NCBI GenBank assembly: GCA_039105265.1
Contig: JAPFFF010000030.1
Coordinates: forward strand, 496,001-560,000
Direction of reading: 5' to 3'
Length of the DNA: 64,000 nt
From: Tritrichomonas musculus
Lineage: Eukaryota; Parabasalia; Tritrichomonadida; Tritrichomonadidae
The notes under the pieces were generated by a model that was not told the DNA's origin, made no database searches, and worked only from the letters and a program-made list of their open reading frames with translations. Positions 1 to 9,130 of this stretch are shown here, piece by piece; the stretch's first letter is position 1, and the number at the start of each line of letters is the position of its first letter. A program made the position numbers and the translations under genes.

Positions 1-459
1 GAGCAAAATGGAATAGACATCTACTATACTGACTGTGACAGTCTTCATTTAAAAGAAATTGATGTACCGAGAATTGCACAAATCTTTAAAAACAAATACC
101 ATAAAGAATTAATAGGTAAGAAAATGACACAATTCCACTGTGATTTCGATTCATTTGAAGGTGCTATTGGGTCAGTTTATTCTAGAAAATTAATAGCATT
201 AGGAAAGAAATCTTATCTTGATATCCTCGTTGATGAAAAAGGTAATGAAGGCTATCATATAAGAATGAAAGGAATTCCTAAGCAATGTATATTAAACAAG
301 TGTAAACGAATGAATATTGCAGTAGAGGAGTTATATGAAAGGATGTATCACGGGGAGGAAATAACATTTAATTTATTAGATGGTGCTAACTGTTTTAGGA
401 AATCATCTTCTTACCAACAAATTAATATTCCGGTTTTCACAAGAAAGATCAAATTCTAA
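1..459 (+). CDS. Protein-primed DNA polymerase B, C-terminal part (lineage A)
   Basis: The open frame enters from the window edge at base 1. It begins just before the family-B motif C, visible as YYTDCDS at about residues 9-15 of the visible part, where the two Asp residues bind catalytic metal. The rest (about 135 residues) is nearly identical in pattern to the C-terminus of the polymerase at 35,900-39,430, including the HSRKLIALGKKSYLDIL-like stretch and the NLLDGANCFRK ending. It would copy the element using a terminal protein primer. Most of the gene lies outside the window. The nuclease gene follows 41 bases downstream on the same strand. Confidence 0.9.
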   Translation, partial: EQNGIDIYYTDCDSLHLKEIDVPRIAQIFKNKYHKELIGKKMTQFHCDFDSFEGAIGSVYSRKLIALGKKSYLDILVDEKGNEGYHIRMKGIPKQCILNKCKRMNIAVEELYERMYHGEEITFNLLDGANCFRKSSSYQQINIPVFTRKIKF

Positions 460-500
460 AAACTTTTCTAATTTTTTTATCGTTACTCACATAACAAGAT

Positions 501-1271
501 ATGAGCAGGATTAGGTGGAACACAAAATTAGTTGCTGATGAAATGCTAAAAGAAAACTGTATATTAATAAGTGAATACAAAAGAGGTGATATTAGAATCA
601 AATACATGTTTGAAGAAAATGAGTATTCTGTTAGATGGAGTGATTGGACGAATAAAACCAAACCTTCAAGACCTCATTTAACAGGTGGTAACAGAAAAAC
701 AAAACCTCATAAGAAATGGACCAATGAAACAGTAAACGAACTATTAAAACAAGATGGTTGTGAGTTAGCAGATGAATATAAAAGTACAAAACAAAGGATC
801 AGGTATAAATATCAAAATTCATATTATTGGACAACAATTGACGATTGGATTCATCATCATTCACGACCACATTTATTTGTAAATGAGCTAGAACAACGAT
901 TTAGAGAATATTTGGAAGAGAAAAATATAGAATTCATAACCCAAAAATCATTTGAAGACCTTAAATCTGAAAAGAATTATAGACTAAGATTTGACTTTTA
1001 TCTACCACAATTGAATTTGTTAGTAGAGATTGATGACAGAAGTCATACAAGTGATGATGAACAAGTAGATAATGGTAAGATAAAAGATTTGTATTGTATC
1101 AAGCATAAGTTAAAACTATTAAGAATAGATGAAACGACTCCAATTAATGAATATGAAAACGCTTTAACAGAAATGAAGGAATCAGATTTATATGTACTAA
1201 GATATGGCAGACTTTATAAGAATTACAACGGAATGTACAGAGAAACAATAACTAGTATCAACAATGAATAA
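501..1271 (+). CDS. PD-(D/E)XK/Vsr-like nuclease with two N-terminal repeat modules
   Basis: This 256-residue protein has two copies of a short module at about residues 15-50 and 84-118, each with a CxLxxEYK...IR(Y/K)K...W pattern and a following RPHL. A C-terminal domain from about residue 135 has RFDFYLPQLNLLVEIDD, then a downstream Lys and an LLRI strand. This is the layout of Vsr and related restriction-endonuclease-like folds, where Asp/Glu residues bind metal. The modules probably bind DNA, by inference. It sits between the polymerase and the primase-helicase, so a role in element replication or repair is possible. The same module occurs in the fragment at 17,475-17,981. The family call is by pattern only. 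Confidence 0.6.
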   Translation: MSRIRWNTKLVADEMLKENCILISEYKRGDIRIKYMFEENEYSVRWSDWTNKTKPSRPHLTGGNRKTKPHKKWTNETVNELLKQDGCELADEYKSTKQRIRYKYQNSYYWTTIDDWIHHHSRPHLFVNELEQRFREYLEEKNIEFITQKSFEDLKSEKNYRLRFDFYLPQLNLLVEIDDRSHTSDDEQVDNGKIKDLYCIKHKLKLLRIDETTPINEYENALTEMKESDLYVLRYGRLYKNYNGMYRETITSINNE

Positions 1272-1377
1272 AAAATCTTCATCTTATTTTTGGTTTGACT
1301 ATTGTTCCTTGTTCCTAGATGTTCCCGGATAAATCGTTTCCTAAAAAATGGAGCGGACAGATGACAGATGACAGATT
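1270..1377 (+). repeat. Left arm of 108-bp inverted repeat around the primase-helicase gene
   Basis: This stretch matches the reverse complement of 3,691-3,795 at roughly 85-90 percent by eye. Shared blocks are AAAAAATCTTCATCTTATTT, GTTCCTAGATGTTCCCGGAT and GGACAGATGACAGATGACAG. It starts at the stop codon of the nuclease gene and ends before the primase-helicase start. The arms could be cassette boundaries or duplicated 3' processing signals. Confidence 0.85.
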
Positions 1378-1428
1378 TCATTTTATTTTTTTTTATTAAT
1401 TTTTTTTCATTAATACACATAAACAAAT

Positions 1429-3660
1429 ATGACAGAAACAAACTTGACAGTCTCTTGGGAATTAAATGAACTTATGTTAAGACAAAGGATAGAGAACAAC
1501 ACAGTAAATCTCTACAATTATCTAAAGCATGATGGAGGAAGTGGTACAGCAGTCACAGGTAAAGCTCTTCTTAATAATAAGTGTTTGAATCTCTCCATAG
1601 TAGACTTAGATATCAACAAAGAGCTAAAACAAGAAGAGAAAGAAGTAATACGTAAGACATTGATGAGTAAATTAAGTGACGAAGATATAGTTGTACAGAC
1701 AGCAAGTGGTGGATTGCATATTTATTGTAATACAGAAGAGTATTATGTTGAATCGAACCGAATGGTAAAATGTTATACTAGTCCTGAGTATGATGTAGAT
1801 ATATTTTCCTCGGTAGATGTTAACAGCAGATCACTTGTAGTATTGCCAGGAAGTAAAGTCAGAAAGAACGCTAAAACGCCTATTACAACGTATAAGTTTT
1901 TACAAGGTTCATTAGATTCAAAAATAAGAAGGTCACTTTCAGATATCTTACATGACCTAGACATCAGTATAAAGATTAAACAGAGCCCAGAGATAGAAAA
2001 GATAATGTTTGATCATGATGGAGAAACAATATCAGAGCAATACGCATTAAATTTAATTGAAGGACTTACAGGAATAGAAGTACATAATGATGCTGGTGGA
2101 AGAAGAATAGAGGATGAGGTTACTTTATTTACTTTATTTCAAGCGCTAAATGCACTTCCAACAAATCTAATAGATGAAGCTTACTCTCATGTTCAAAATT
2201 ACTGTAAACTTACTGATGCTGCAGCTAGCAATTTCGACAGAGCTAGAAGAAGATATGCCAGGTCTTGTACTTCAGCACATGTGTTAGAAAAGATTCTTCG
2301 TTGCTGGAATAATGAATATTACATAAAAGTTATATCTCCTGTGGTTAGTCAAAACGAGATTATCATAAAAGATATAGACTTAAACAACTCGTTTACTATA
2401 AATGATATTAGACAGAAGGCAGAACAACATAGATATACCACAAACAAAGATCTAGTAGAAGACTTATCAAGAGTATTAAGGTTTATAGATGATGGTAATG
2501 ATACTTATGTTCTTAAGACCTATAACTCAATCAGTGAAACGTTCTATTTGAAGTTTGTAACTGATGCTTACATTGTAAAGACGTTAAAGAGAATAGCGAT
2601 AGACGAGAAAGTAAATGCTCATACATTGTTGATGAATAATCTTTCTAAATTCACAAGACTTGGTGTAAAATTTAACAGCAAAGACAAGAATACACTATCA
2701 CTCTTCCATGGTTACAAGTATAAGGTGCAAGAAAAGGTAGATATAAACAAGATTAAGATGTTTCTTGATTTAATCCTTGAAGTGATATGCGACCATGAGA
2801 AACATATCTATGACTATATTTTAAACTGGATAGCATTCATCGTACAAAATCCAGGAGTTAAAACAGAAGTGGCTCTTGTACTAAAAGGCTTACAAGGAAT
2901 CGGTAAGAATCGATTTACAGATGTTTTAAGTGAGATGTTGAGTGGATATTCAGCTAAAAATATAACAGATATAAGTGAACTTACCGGACAGTTCAACAGT
3001 ATTGTAGAAGGCAAAATACTTATTGTGTTGAATGAACTAAAGAATTGTGGAGAAGACAGATTAGCAAACTTCAATGCCCTTAAGTCTATTATCTCTGATA
3101 ACAGCATACGTATAAACGAGAAGTTAGTACCAAGACGTGATGCAGAAAACGTATCCAATTTCATCTTTGTCAGCAATAACAGCTTTCCAGTAAAGATAGA
3201 AAACGGTGATAGAAGGTATGTTGTTCTCGCTTGTAATGGTAAGCATAAAGGAGATTACAAATATTTTCAACAATTATGTTCATCCTTTGATGAAGACTTT
3301 TATAACACTCTTCTTACATTCTTCATGGAAAGAGATTTATCTAATTTTCAGGTAAGAGAAATACCTATGACTGATGCAAAACAAGATTTAATTGACGCAA
3401 GTAAATCTCCTCTCGATATATGGATATGTGAATATTATAATGCTCTTGTAGATGGAATGAATTGTGATGAAGCATTAATGTGCAAACCAGCCGAGATGAA
3501 GAAAAGGACATTTCAGTTACAGTTGAAAGATAAGTGTGAACGTAAAAGAAAGAGAATAAATGGTAATCTTACTTGGTATTACACGTTAAAGCAAGAATGT
3601 AAAGACATTTATCATCAAACACCGGATGAAAGTATAGTAGAGTTTGAGGAAATGTTATAA
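1429..3660 (+). CDS. Primase - SF3 (D5-like) helicase
   Basis: This 743-residue replication protein has an N-terminal archaeo-eukaryotic-type primase/PrimPol region at about residues 40-200, seen as the VDLDIN strand (about 55-62) and ASGGLHIY (about 91-98), whose Asp and His would bind metal. A middle linker follows. The C-terminal superfamily-3 helicase has Walker A GLQGIGKNRF (about 485-495), Walker B ILIVLNELK (about 527) and a sensor strand ending FVSNN (about 578). The family unwinds DNA and primes synthesis. The gene stands alone between two inverted repeats and has no counterpart in the related element B. The primase half is homologous to the C-terminus of the lineage-C polymerase. 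Confidence 0.85.
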   Translation: MTETNLTVSWELNELMLRQRIENNTVNLYNYLKHDGGSGTAVTGKALLNNKCLNLSIVDLDINKELKQEEKEVIRKTLMSKLSDEDIVVQTASGGLHIYCNTEEYYVESNRMVKCYTSPEYDVDIFSSVDVNSRSLVVLPGSKVRKNAKTPITTYKFLQGSLDSKIRRSLSDILHDLDISIKIKQSPEIEKIMFDHDGETISEQYALNLIEGLTGIEVHNDAGGRRIEDEVTLFTLFQALNALPTNLIDEAYSHVQNYCKLTDAAASNFDRARRRYARSCTSAHVLEKILRCWNNEYYIKVISPVVSQNEIIIKDIDLNNSFTINDIRQKAEQHRYTTNKDLVEDLSRVLRFIDDGNDTYVLKTYNSISETFYLKFVTDAYIVKTLKRIAIDEKVNAHTLLMNNLSKFTRLGVKFNSKDKNTLSLFHGYKYKVQEKVDINKIKMFLDLILEVICDHEKHIYDYILNWIAFIVQNPGVKTEVALVLKGLQGIGKNRFTDVLSEMLSGYSAKNITDISELTGQFNSIVEGKILIVLNELKNCGEDRLANFNALKSIISDNSIRINEKLVPRRDAENVSNFIFVSNNSFPVKIENGDRRYVVLACNGKHKGDYKYFQQLCSSFDEDFYNTLLTFFMERDLSNFQVREIPMTDAKQDLIDASKSPLDIWICEYYNALVDGMNCDEALMCKPAEMKKRTFQLQLKDKCERKRKRINGNLTWYYTLKQECKDIYHQTPDESIVEFEEML

Positions 3661-3690
3661 AAAAGATTTGTTATATTTTTGCCTCTCGTT

Positions 3691-3795
3691 CTGTCATCTG
3701 TCATCTGTCCACCTCATTTTTCACGAACTGAATTATCCGGGAACATCTAGGAACAAAGAACATTAGCGAAACCAAAAATAAGATGAAGATTTTTT
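3691..3795 (-). repeat. Right arm of 108-bp inverted repeat around the primase-helicase gene
   Basis: Its reverse complement pairs with 1,270-1,377. It lies just after the primase-helicase stop and immediately beyond the stop codon of the minus-strand gene at 3,800-4,081. Each arm, read in the same sense, therefore begins within a few bases of a stop codon. That symmetry fits either a duplicated 3' end signal or the boundary of an inserted gene cassette. Confidence 0.85.
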
Positions 3796-3799
3796 GTTT

Positions 3800-4081
3800 T
3801 CATGCTTCTTTCTTCTCAGCAGTAACCATTTGAGCTTCGCGAGTGCTCGCAGCGAATTGAGCAATTTTCTTCAATTCCTCTAACTCTTGCTTCTTTCTTT
3901 GTCTATATTCTTTTTGTTGTTGTCGTCTGGCTTCAAGTCTTTCTTCAGGGGTATTATATTTACTCTTCCTGCCTCTTTTCGGAGTATCCATTGACGTCAG
4001 ATTCTCACTTGACTTCGATTTGGACAATTTCTTTATTACTTCTGTTTTCTTGAATTGGTTTAGGTCTATTTTACTCGTCAT
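3800..4081 (-). CDS. Small basic-region, bZIP-like protein (lineage A)
   Basis: This 93-residue protein has a strongly basic stretch at about residues 35-65 (RGRKSK, then RLEARRQQQKEYRQRKKQEL) running into a Leu/Ile-containing helix. The pattern recalls the basic region of bZIP DNA-binding proteins, but the conserved bZIP Asn was not seen and the leucine zipper is short, so function is not assigned. A homologue with the same RRxxRRQQQ(K/R)EYRxRKK core lies at 33,639-34,046 in lineage B. The start is supported by a TTTTTATTTTT tract just upstream. The gene ends beside the inverted repeat. Confidence 0.65.
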   Translation of the reverse strand: MTSKIDLNQFKKTEVIKKLSKSKSSENLTSMDTPKRGRKSKYNTPEERLEARRQQQKEYRQRKKQELEELKKIAQFAASTREAQMVTAEKKEA

Positions 4082-4110
4082 TTTGATAAAAATAAAAAAA
4101 CAAATAATAA

Positions 4111-4716
4111 TTACAGATCATATAATAATTTAAATTTTGTTATACAAACATTAACTCTTTTGTTATTAGTATCATACATTAATACGTATTTAGTTCCGCA
4201 TTCCATTTCATTGATGTAAAGTCGTTTGTATGACTCGTCAGTTATTTTTAAATAAAATTCATCTTCATCAGTTTCTTCATTATGATAATAATAATAATGA
4301 TTAGGTCTTAATTGATGCTTATTATATTTATTTATTACGGTTGATGTACTTGGTAATTTATCAACAAACTTGTATATTATATTTGAATTCTTTGTTGAGA
4401 TTGATCTGTTTGTATTATTTTCTATATGAGATGTCCATCGTAAGTTTTCTAGTCTATTATCAGCTCTGTCATGATTGATATGATCAACACAAGCTAGATT
4501 GTCAGGGTTAGGGAGAAACTGCTTGGCTATAATTCTATGTTTAATAAATGTTTTTGAATTCAACTTTAATAAAACATACCCTTTGTTATATACACTTTCT
4601 TTAACAATATATTTATTGTCTTTCCGCCTAACAGTATAAGGGTATTGGTTTAATATTTCATACTTATCTTCGAAACCGAGAAGTGGAACAAAATCAATAA
4701 CCTGATCAGTTGTCAT
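4111..4716 (-). CDS. NUMOD4-HNH endonuclease (lineage A, copy 1)
   Basis: This 201-residue protein has an N-terminal NUMOD4-like stretch (YEILNQYPYTVRRK, about residues 19-32), then a conserved tract ending in an HNH motif, VDHINHDRADNRLENLRW (about 75-92), where His and Asn residues bind metal and cleave DNA. A C-terminal 90-residue domain rich in Tyr (YYYYH) is typical of this family. I remember many such proteins from Trichomonas. It is one of three HNH genes in this element, all on the same strand as their neighbours, consistent with free-standing homing-type nucleases that settled between element genes. The target is unknown. Confidence 0.85.
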   Translation of the reverse strand: MTTDQVIDFVPLLGFEDKYEILNQYPYTVRRKDNKYIVKESVYNKGYVLLKLNSKTFIKHRIIAKQFLPNPDNLACVDHINHDRADNRLENLRWTSHIENNTNRSISTKNSNIIYKFVDKLPSTSTVINKYNKHQLRPNHYYYYHNEETDEDEFYLKITDESYKRLYINEMECGTKYVLMYDTNNKRVNVCITKFKLLYDL

Positions 4717-4745
4717 TTCAGTAGAGGTAAAAAAATATTATATTT

Positions 4746-5273
4746 TTACATGTTGATACTGTATTTCAGACAAAGATGATATTTGTTAACTAATTCATTG
4801 TACTGAGGATTAAAGTATGTTTTGAAATCAGTACATACTTCTCCATTATCATTTACTATCTTAATGGAATCTATCTTACGTATTGGATTAGCTTTCCCTG
4901 CACAACAACCTACATCCTCATCAAGACTTATTTCTACCACCTCCGCCTTAATAATTGTTTTAATTATATTAGATAAGGCAGTAACAGGGACAATTATACA
5001 ATTCTTTGATATTAAGTTGGATAATAATGCTTTGTCCTGGTCTAACAAGATTTTTGCATACGTTTCAAGTATCACGTACTTAACATCCTTTGTTTCTTCT
5101 TCTTGATTCTCTTCTAATTCAACATTACGAGTGATAACAATTTCTTCTTTTCCATCATCCCTTTTGTTTATAATAATATTATTATTTATATTGCTTGTTG
5201 ACTGAGCTGCTGCTTGAGGTTCTAATGAAACGTTCGCCTGCACACCTTGTGATAAGGATCTTTTCTTAATCAT
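4746..5273 (-). CDS. Conserved Cys-Cys small protein, function unknown (lineage A)
   Basis: This 175-residue protein has a variable N-terminal region containing STSNINNNIIINKRDDGKE and a conserved C-terminal half with LLSNLISKNCIIVP, then VEISLDEDVGCCAGKANPI and a closing LCLKYSINM. It is clearly homologous to 32,110-32,640 in element B, and its C-terminal half also matches 52,050-52,709 in the distant lineage C. That spread makes it a core gene of these elements, perhaps a capsid accessory or regulatory protein, but no known family was recognised. It lies in the minus-strand late block between an HNH gene and another conserved small gene. Confidence 0.75.
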   Translation of the reverse strand: MIKKRSLSQGVQANVSLEPQAAAQSTSNINNNIIINKRDDGKEEIVITRNVELEENQEEETKDVKYVILETYAKILLDQDKALLSNLISKNCIIVPVTALSNIIKTIIKAEVVEISLDEDVGCCAGKANPIRKIDSIKIVNDNGEVCTDFKTYFNPQYNELVNKYHLCLKYSINM

Positions 5274-5304
5274 AATTTACTACATGAAAAAAGTTGATAA
5301 TCAA

Positions 5305-5733
5305 TCAGTAATGAATATTAGCTTGCTTAACATTAATTGGTTTAAAGTATCCAATCCTTCCTTTATTTCTTTCATCCGCTCTACCTTGTATTTCTCCTAA
5401 TTTCTCTGGTTTCTTTAAGTATGGAGGAAGAATAGGAGCTTTAGGTGCTTTATCTTTCTTTAAATAATACCCTCCATCTGTAATGCTAACAGGTGGTTCG
5501 TGTAATGGTTTTGTTTTATGTTGATTACTCTTTGGTGGTTTGACTGGTTTGTTTTCCATATACTTTGTTGGTGGTCTATTAATTCTTGGGTTAAACGTAA
5601 CTGCGTAAGTATTGTCATTAGAAAATATGCCAAAGTGATTAAACTCTATTGTCTTCTCAGTCTTAGTTCCTTCATTAAACATTGTCCCTTCTGCTCCAAC
5701 TGTTGTTGAATTGGGTTTTCTGTACTTATTCAT
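5305..5733 (-). CDS. Conserved Pro-rich small virion-block protein, function unknown (lineage A)
   Basis: This 142-residue protein begins MNKYRKPNSTT. It has a conserved core reading NHFGIFSNDNTYAVTFNP and RPPTK, and a Pro-rich middle. The homologue at 30,602-31,030 in element B has the same start, core and IHY ending, and lies directly after the MCP there. Conservation next to the MCP in both copies suggests a minor structural or assembly protein. This is inference from position, and no domain was recognised. The start is fixed by agreement between the two copies. Confidence 0.75.
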   Translation of the reverse strand: MNKYRKPNSTTVGAEGTMFNEGTKTEKTIEFNHFGIFSNDNTYAVTFNPRINRPPTKYMENKPVKPPKSNQHKTKPLHEPPVSITDGGYYLKKDKAPKAPILPPYLKKPEKLGEIQGRADERNKGRIGYFKPINVKQANIHY

Positions 5734-5772
5734 TTCTTTTTCAAAAAAAAATTGGTTGGTCGAGATTCCGAC

Positions 5773-6222
5773 TTACAGAACTAGCTCTTGATGGAGACCA
5801 ATAAATAGTTCAGGTGTATTTAATTCATATTTCTTACGTAATTCCTCTATCATTGTTTTAGTCTTTTTGGATGCTAATTCTATTGAATAATTGTAATAAC
5901 TGTATTCCTCATAATTTTGTTCCTTATTTGAACCATTAACAAAAAACTCTTGCATTTTATAATTAATTTTCCTTCTTGAGTTAGTATTTAATACTATGTG
6001 TTCTATATCATATTCTTTAATTTTGTCCGGATATATCCTCCATACGTTCTTGTCCGCCTTAATTGATATGTAGATGACTTTTGCTAAATATTTATTTTTT
6101 GAAAGTTGAATTGGATATCGATCACAAAGGATAGCGAAATTACTTTCCTTAAAATCTTCTGGGTTATCAGCGAGGGAAATAACATTATTGATGTAATCAT
6201 AAACCTTGAATTGTTGCTCCAT
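5773..6222 (-). CDS. Hypothetical protein (lineage A)
   Basis: This 149-residue protein begins MEQQFKVYDYINNV and contains no motif I recognise. Its second half has a Tyr-rich run (EEYSYYNYS) followed by a charged helix (KKTKTMIEELRKKYE). It has no counterpart in element B, where the corresponding position holds a KilA-N gene, so it is an accessory gene of this copy. The start has a TTTTTTTATTT tract upstream, like its neighbours, which supports expression as part of the same gene set. Confidence 0.6.
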   Translation of the reverse strand: MEQQFKVYDYINNVISLADNPEDFKESNFAILCDRYPIQLSKNKYLAKVIYISIKADKNVWRIYPDKIKEYDIEHIVLNTNSRRKINYKMQEFFVNGSNKEQNYEEYSYYNYSIELASKKTKTMIEELRKKYELNTPELFIGLHQELVL

Positions 6223-6258
6223 TTTGTATGGAAATAAAAAAATATAAATAAAATTTTT

Positions 6259-6870
6259 TTAGTCTAATCCGTATTGTTGTTTGAAAATATGGATGTAGAA
6301 TGTTGTTTTAGTGTGGTTAACATCTCTTGTCACAATGAATTTACGTCCTCCTTTAGCTGTATTAATATACATAATTCTATAAACTTCATCAGTTATCCTT
6401 TGGTAAAAGATATCTTCTTCAGTTTCTTCATTATAATAGTAATAATATTCTTTTTCAGCAAATACTCTTCTTTCCTTTTTCAAATCATAGTGAGTAATAA
6501 CAATTGCTTCGTCTGGTATATTGTCTATAAATTCATATGAAACACCGTTGTTTGATGACTTGTTTCTCATGTTCTCTCTTACTGAAACCCAACGAAGATT
6601 GCTCAAATGATAATCAGATCTATCTTTATTAAGGTGATCAACTTGAGGAAGATTATTTGGATTAGGTAAGAATTGCTTTGCTATGATTTGATGTTTGTTG
6701 ATTTTATTTCCATTGATGTTTACACTTACATAACCATCGCTTTTGTTTATGCATTCTTTGACAACATATTTATTATCTTTTCGTCTAATAGTGAATGGGT
6801 ATTGGTTTAGTATTTCATATTCCTGATACTCATTTATTGTAACAAATTCGATTGCTTGTTCTTCTGTCAT
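6259..6870 (-). CDS. NUMOD4-HNH endonuclease (lineage A, copy 2)
   Basis: This 203-residue protein is of the same family as 4,111-4,716: YEILNQYPFTIRRK at about residues 18-31, HNH core VDHLNKDRSDYHLSNLRW at about 74-92, and a Tyr-rich C-terminal domain with YYYYYNEET. It probably nicks or cuts DNA. It sits between a hypothetical gene and the MCP gene, a place with no HNH gene in element B. Such presence or absence differences are expected for free-standing homing-type nucleases. Divergence from the other two HNH genes in this element is substantial, so it is not a recent duplicate. Confidence 0.85.
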   Translation of the reverse strand: MTEEQAIEFVTINEYQEYEILNQYPFTIRRKDNKYVVKECINKSDGYVSVNINGNKINKHQIIAKQFLPNPNNLPQVDHLNKDRSDYHLSNLRWVSVRENMRNKSSNNGVSYEFIDNIPDEAIVITHYDLKKERRVFAEKEYYYYYNEETEEDIFYQRITDEVYRIMYINTAKGGRKFIVTRDVNHTKTTFYIHIFKQQYGLD

Positions 6871-6938
6871 TTTGTATTTATGTATAGTGATAATAAAAAA
6901 ATATAATTAAAATAGAAAGACGCAATTATTTTTGTTAC

Positions 6939-8513
6939 TTAATCCCTTGAGGTCAGATCATAATTGCCCAAGCGAACTAAAGGTGGCATGCCATTCGGTT
7001 GAACTAAGATAGATATAGAAGAATCAAATAAGAGACAAATTAAAGGTGGTGTTTGAACATCTTTTGCATATGTACTTTCACCTGTTTCTTGTGTTACAAT
7101 TATTTCAAAATTAATTGGTGACAAAGAGGTTAATCCTTGTTGATATGTATTATCAGTTTCAGTTGGGAGAGCAATAAAGAAACTTGTTCGGTCATCAGGA
7201 TAATTTCCAATAGAGCGTGCGTATGGTTGGTCATTGGTTAATGATGCAACAACTTCTTTATTAAATCCACTCTGTCCTCCATTCATGTTCATTGCGTTCT
7301 GACAATATTCAAGGAACTCTGGGTATTCAACAGTTGTACCAAATGGCTTTGCAGGAATGTTTCCATATCCTCCACAGTTTAATTGGAATAACTTAAATTG
7401 TGGATTCTTAAATACTGTGTGATGGGTATGCTTTTCTGGAAATAGACAAAATATGGAATCAACAAAACGTGGAGTAATGGTGCAGGTGGATTTACAATTC
7501 GGATTCTTTAAAGCAGTAGTAGTAGTATAGACAGAAAGTGTTTGTGTTGGAAATGTTAGTGGATGGGTTGGGTCAGCATATCTTTGTACTAGACTGGAAT
7601 AAATATTATCTTCTATACCAAAACAAGGAATAATAGATGAACACTCAGTAACTTTATATTCAGTGACTTGAAATGTTCTGTCTTTTGCTGTTAGTACTTT
7701 ATTAGCTAAACCTGTATACATAATAATTGGTTCTTTAATGGGTGTAAATTCATTTGTGATGATTGGTAATGTGTAAGTTGAATTAACGACATTATTATGT
7801 TCGAACGCTTTTCCTGGACCCATTGGACAACATACCATACCTTCACATGAAAAGAATAATCGGAGTTCAATCTTGCCTGCAAATGCTGGAAGGTATTTAA
7901 TATTTGATAATGGTAAGAACCTTCTTAAATCAATCTTTAGGTGAATTTTATATGTTTTGTCTTTCCATCCTTCGGCCCAATCAACAATAAATCCTGTTCT
8001 GCTGCCTGAATTACCATTCCATATATCTTTATGTCTTGCCTTTGAATATACATCTGCTCTCTTTGTTGTTTCATTTGCACAACATGCAGTTAGAAATGAT
8101 TCTTCGCAACCAAAGTTCTGGGTATATATCGTTATTCCGTTAGCTACTATTTCATATTTCTCAACAGCATCTCTAGCATCCTTGAAACCAAACCATACTC
8201 TATTAAATTGATATTCACCATCAATTGTTGCTTTAACTTCTTGTTCTGCCATTTCTTTAATCTTTACCTCCATGTCAGCTCTAATAAATCCATTATATAT
8301 GTCTGCTGTATTGTTTGTGTTAGGTGATATAATTGCACTTGTATATGAGCCTTGAGGTATTGGAGGCGATGGAGAATATGATGTTTGTGGACTAATTGTG
8401 TATTGCTTGTTGGTATCAGACAAGGCTATACAATTATCAACAATATCAAAATAGCTAGCAATTTGGGTACATGTTTCAGCTGACGTCCTTAGTTCAATTT
8501 CTGGATTTAACAT
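6939..8513 (-). CDS. Major capsid protein, double jelly-roll (lineage A)
   Basis: This protein of about 524 residues is collinear along its whole length with the MCP of element B (525 residues). Shared landmarks are the TCTQIASYFD N-terminus, IYNGFIRADMEVK, GFKDARDA(V/I)EKYEIVANGITIY, the LRRFLPLSNIKYLPAFAGKIEL strand pair and a closing LVQPNGMPPLVR. The position beside the ATPase and penton-like genes, the length and the beta-rich pattern fit the Polinton double jelly-roll capsid fold. I start it at the internal ATG (8,511-8,513), because an ATTATTTTT motif lies just upstream of it and B starts at the same place. An upstream in-frame extension has only a TTG. Confidence 0.85.
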   Translation of the reverse strand: MLNPEIELRTSAETCTQIASYFDIVDNCIALSDTNKQYTISPQTSYSPSPPIPQGSYTSAIISPNTNNTADIYNGFIRADMEVKIKEMAEQEVKATIDGEYQFNRVWFGFKDARDAVEKYEIVANGITIYTQNFGCEESFLTACCANETTKRADVYSKARHKDIWNGNSGSRTGFIVDWAEGWKDKTYKIHLKIDLRRFLPLSNIKYLPAFAGKIELRLFFSCEGMVCCPMGPGKAFEHNNVVNSTYTLPIITNEFTPIKEPIIMYTGLANKVLTAKDRTFQVTEYKVTECSSIIPCFGIEDNIYSSLVQRYADPTHPLTFPTQTLSVYTTTTALKNPNCKSTCTITPRFVDSIFCLFPEKHTHHTVFKNPQFKLFQLNCGGYGNIPAKPFGTTVEYPEFLEYCQNAMNMNGGQSGFNKEVVASLTNDQPYARSIGNYPDDRTSFFIALPTETDNTYQQGLTSLSPINFEIIVTQETGESTYAKDVQTPPLICLLFDSSISILVQPNGMPPLVRLGNYDLTSRD

Positions 8514-8544
8514 ATTTTCTTTTGAGAAAAATAATAAAAGCAAA

Positions 8545-9099
8545 TTAAATCATATCAGAGAAAATATTATTTCGTCTTCTACGAATAGGTTGAGGTGGGA
8601 TTACTGGTATTGGTTCCTCTTCTTCTATTTCATTTGGTTCTTGGACTTCTTGGCTCAAGGCGTTTATGTATTGTGGCTGAGTAAACTGTGGATAATATGG
8701 TTTTCTCATTTGTTTTTGTATTACATCTTTTATCATTTTCTTCTGTTCTTTCTTAGCCCTTTCGTTTTTAAACTCTTCGCCTAATAGCTTTAATTGGTTT
8801 AGTATTTCTATATTTATTGTTGGATCATATACTTGTTTTGGTTGTTCTTCAATTATTGGTTTTTTGGGTTTTGGTATTTCCTCAGGTGGGTCGGAATTCT
8901 GACCAACAACTTTTTCTTCAATCGTTTCTGTTTTAGTTAATGGTTCAGGTGGTGGTTTTGTTAATGGTTGCTCTCTTCTTTTTACTATATATTTGTTTTC
9001 TTTTTTGGTAGGAAGCACATCCCAATCAGGGTCCTCACGACCATTAAGCCAGTTCTGTATTACTTGTAATCTTTTTGATCCTGTCAAATGCTTAGACAT
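8545..9099 (-). CDS. Gene Y: conserved Pro-rich virion-block protein (lineage A)
   Basis: This 184-residue protein has conserved ends and a variable Pro/Glu-rich middle. The N-terminus reads GSKRLQVIQNWLNGR and the C-terminal part has YDPTINIEILNQLKLLGEEF, then a Lys-rich helix and a short basic (I/P)RRRRNNIF tail. The homologue is at 27,140-27,754 in element B, and a fragment is at 22,208-22,310. It always lies between gene X and the MCP side of the block. A structural or core role is likely by position, but no known domain was identified. Confidence 0.75.
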   Translation of the reverse strand: MSKHLTGSKRLQVIQNWLNGREDPDWDVLPTKKENKYIVKRREQPLTKPPPEPLTKTETIEEKVVGQNSDPPEEIPKPKKPIIEEQPKQVYDPTINIEILNQLKLLGEEFKNERAKKEQKKMIKDVIQKQMRKPYYPQFTQPQYINALSQEVQEPNEIEEEEPIPVIPPQPIRRRRNNIFSDMI

Positions 9100-9130
9100 T
9101 TAATTGATAAAAAAATCATTTTATTGAGTT

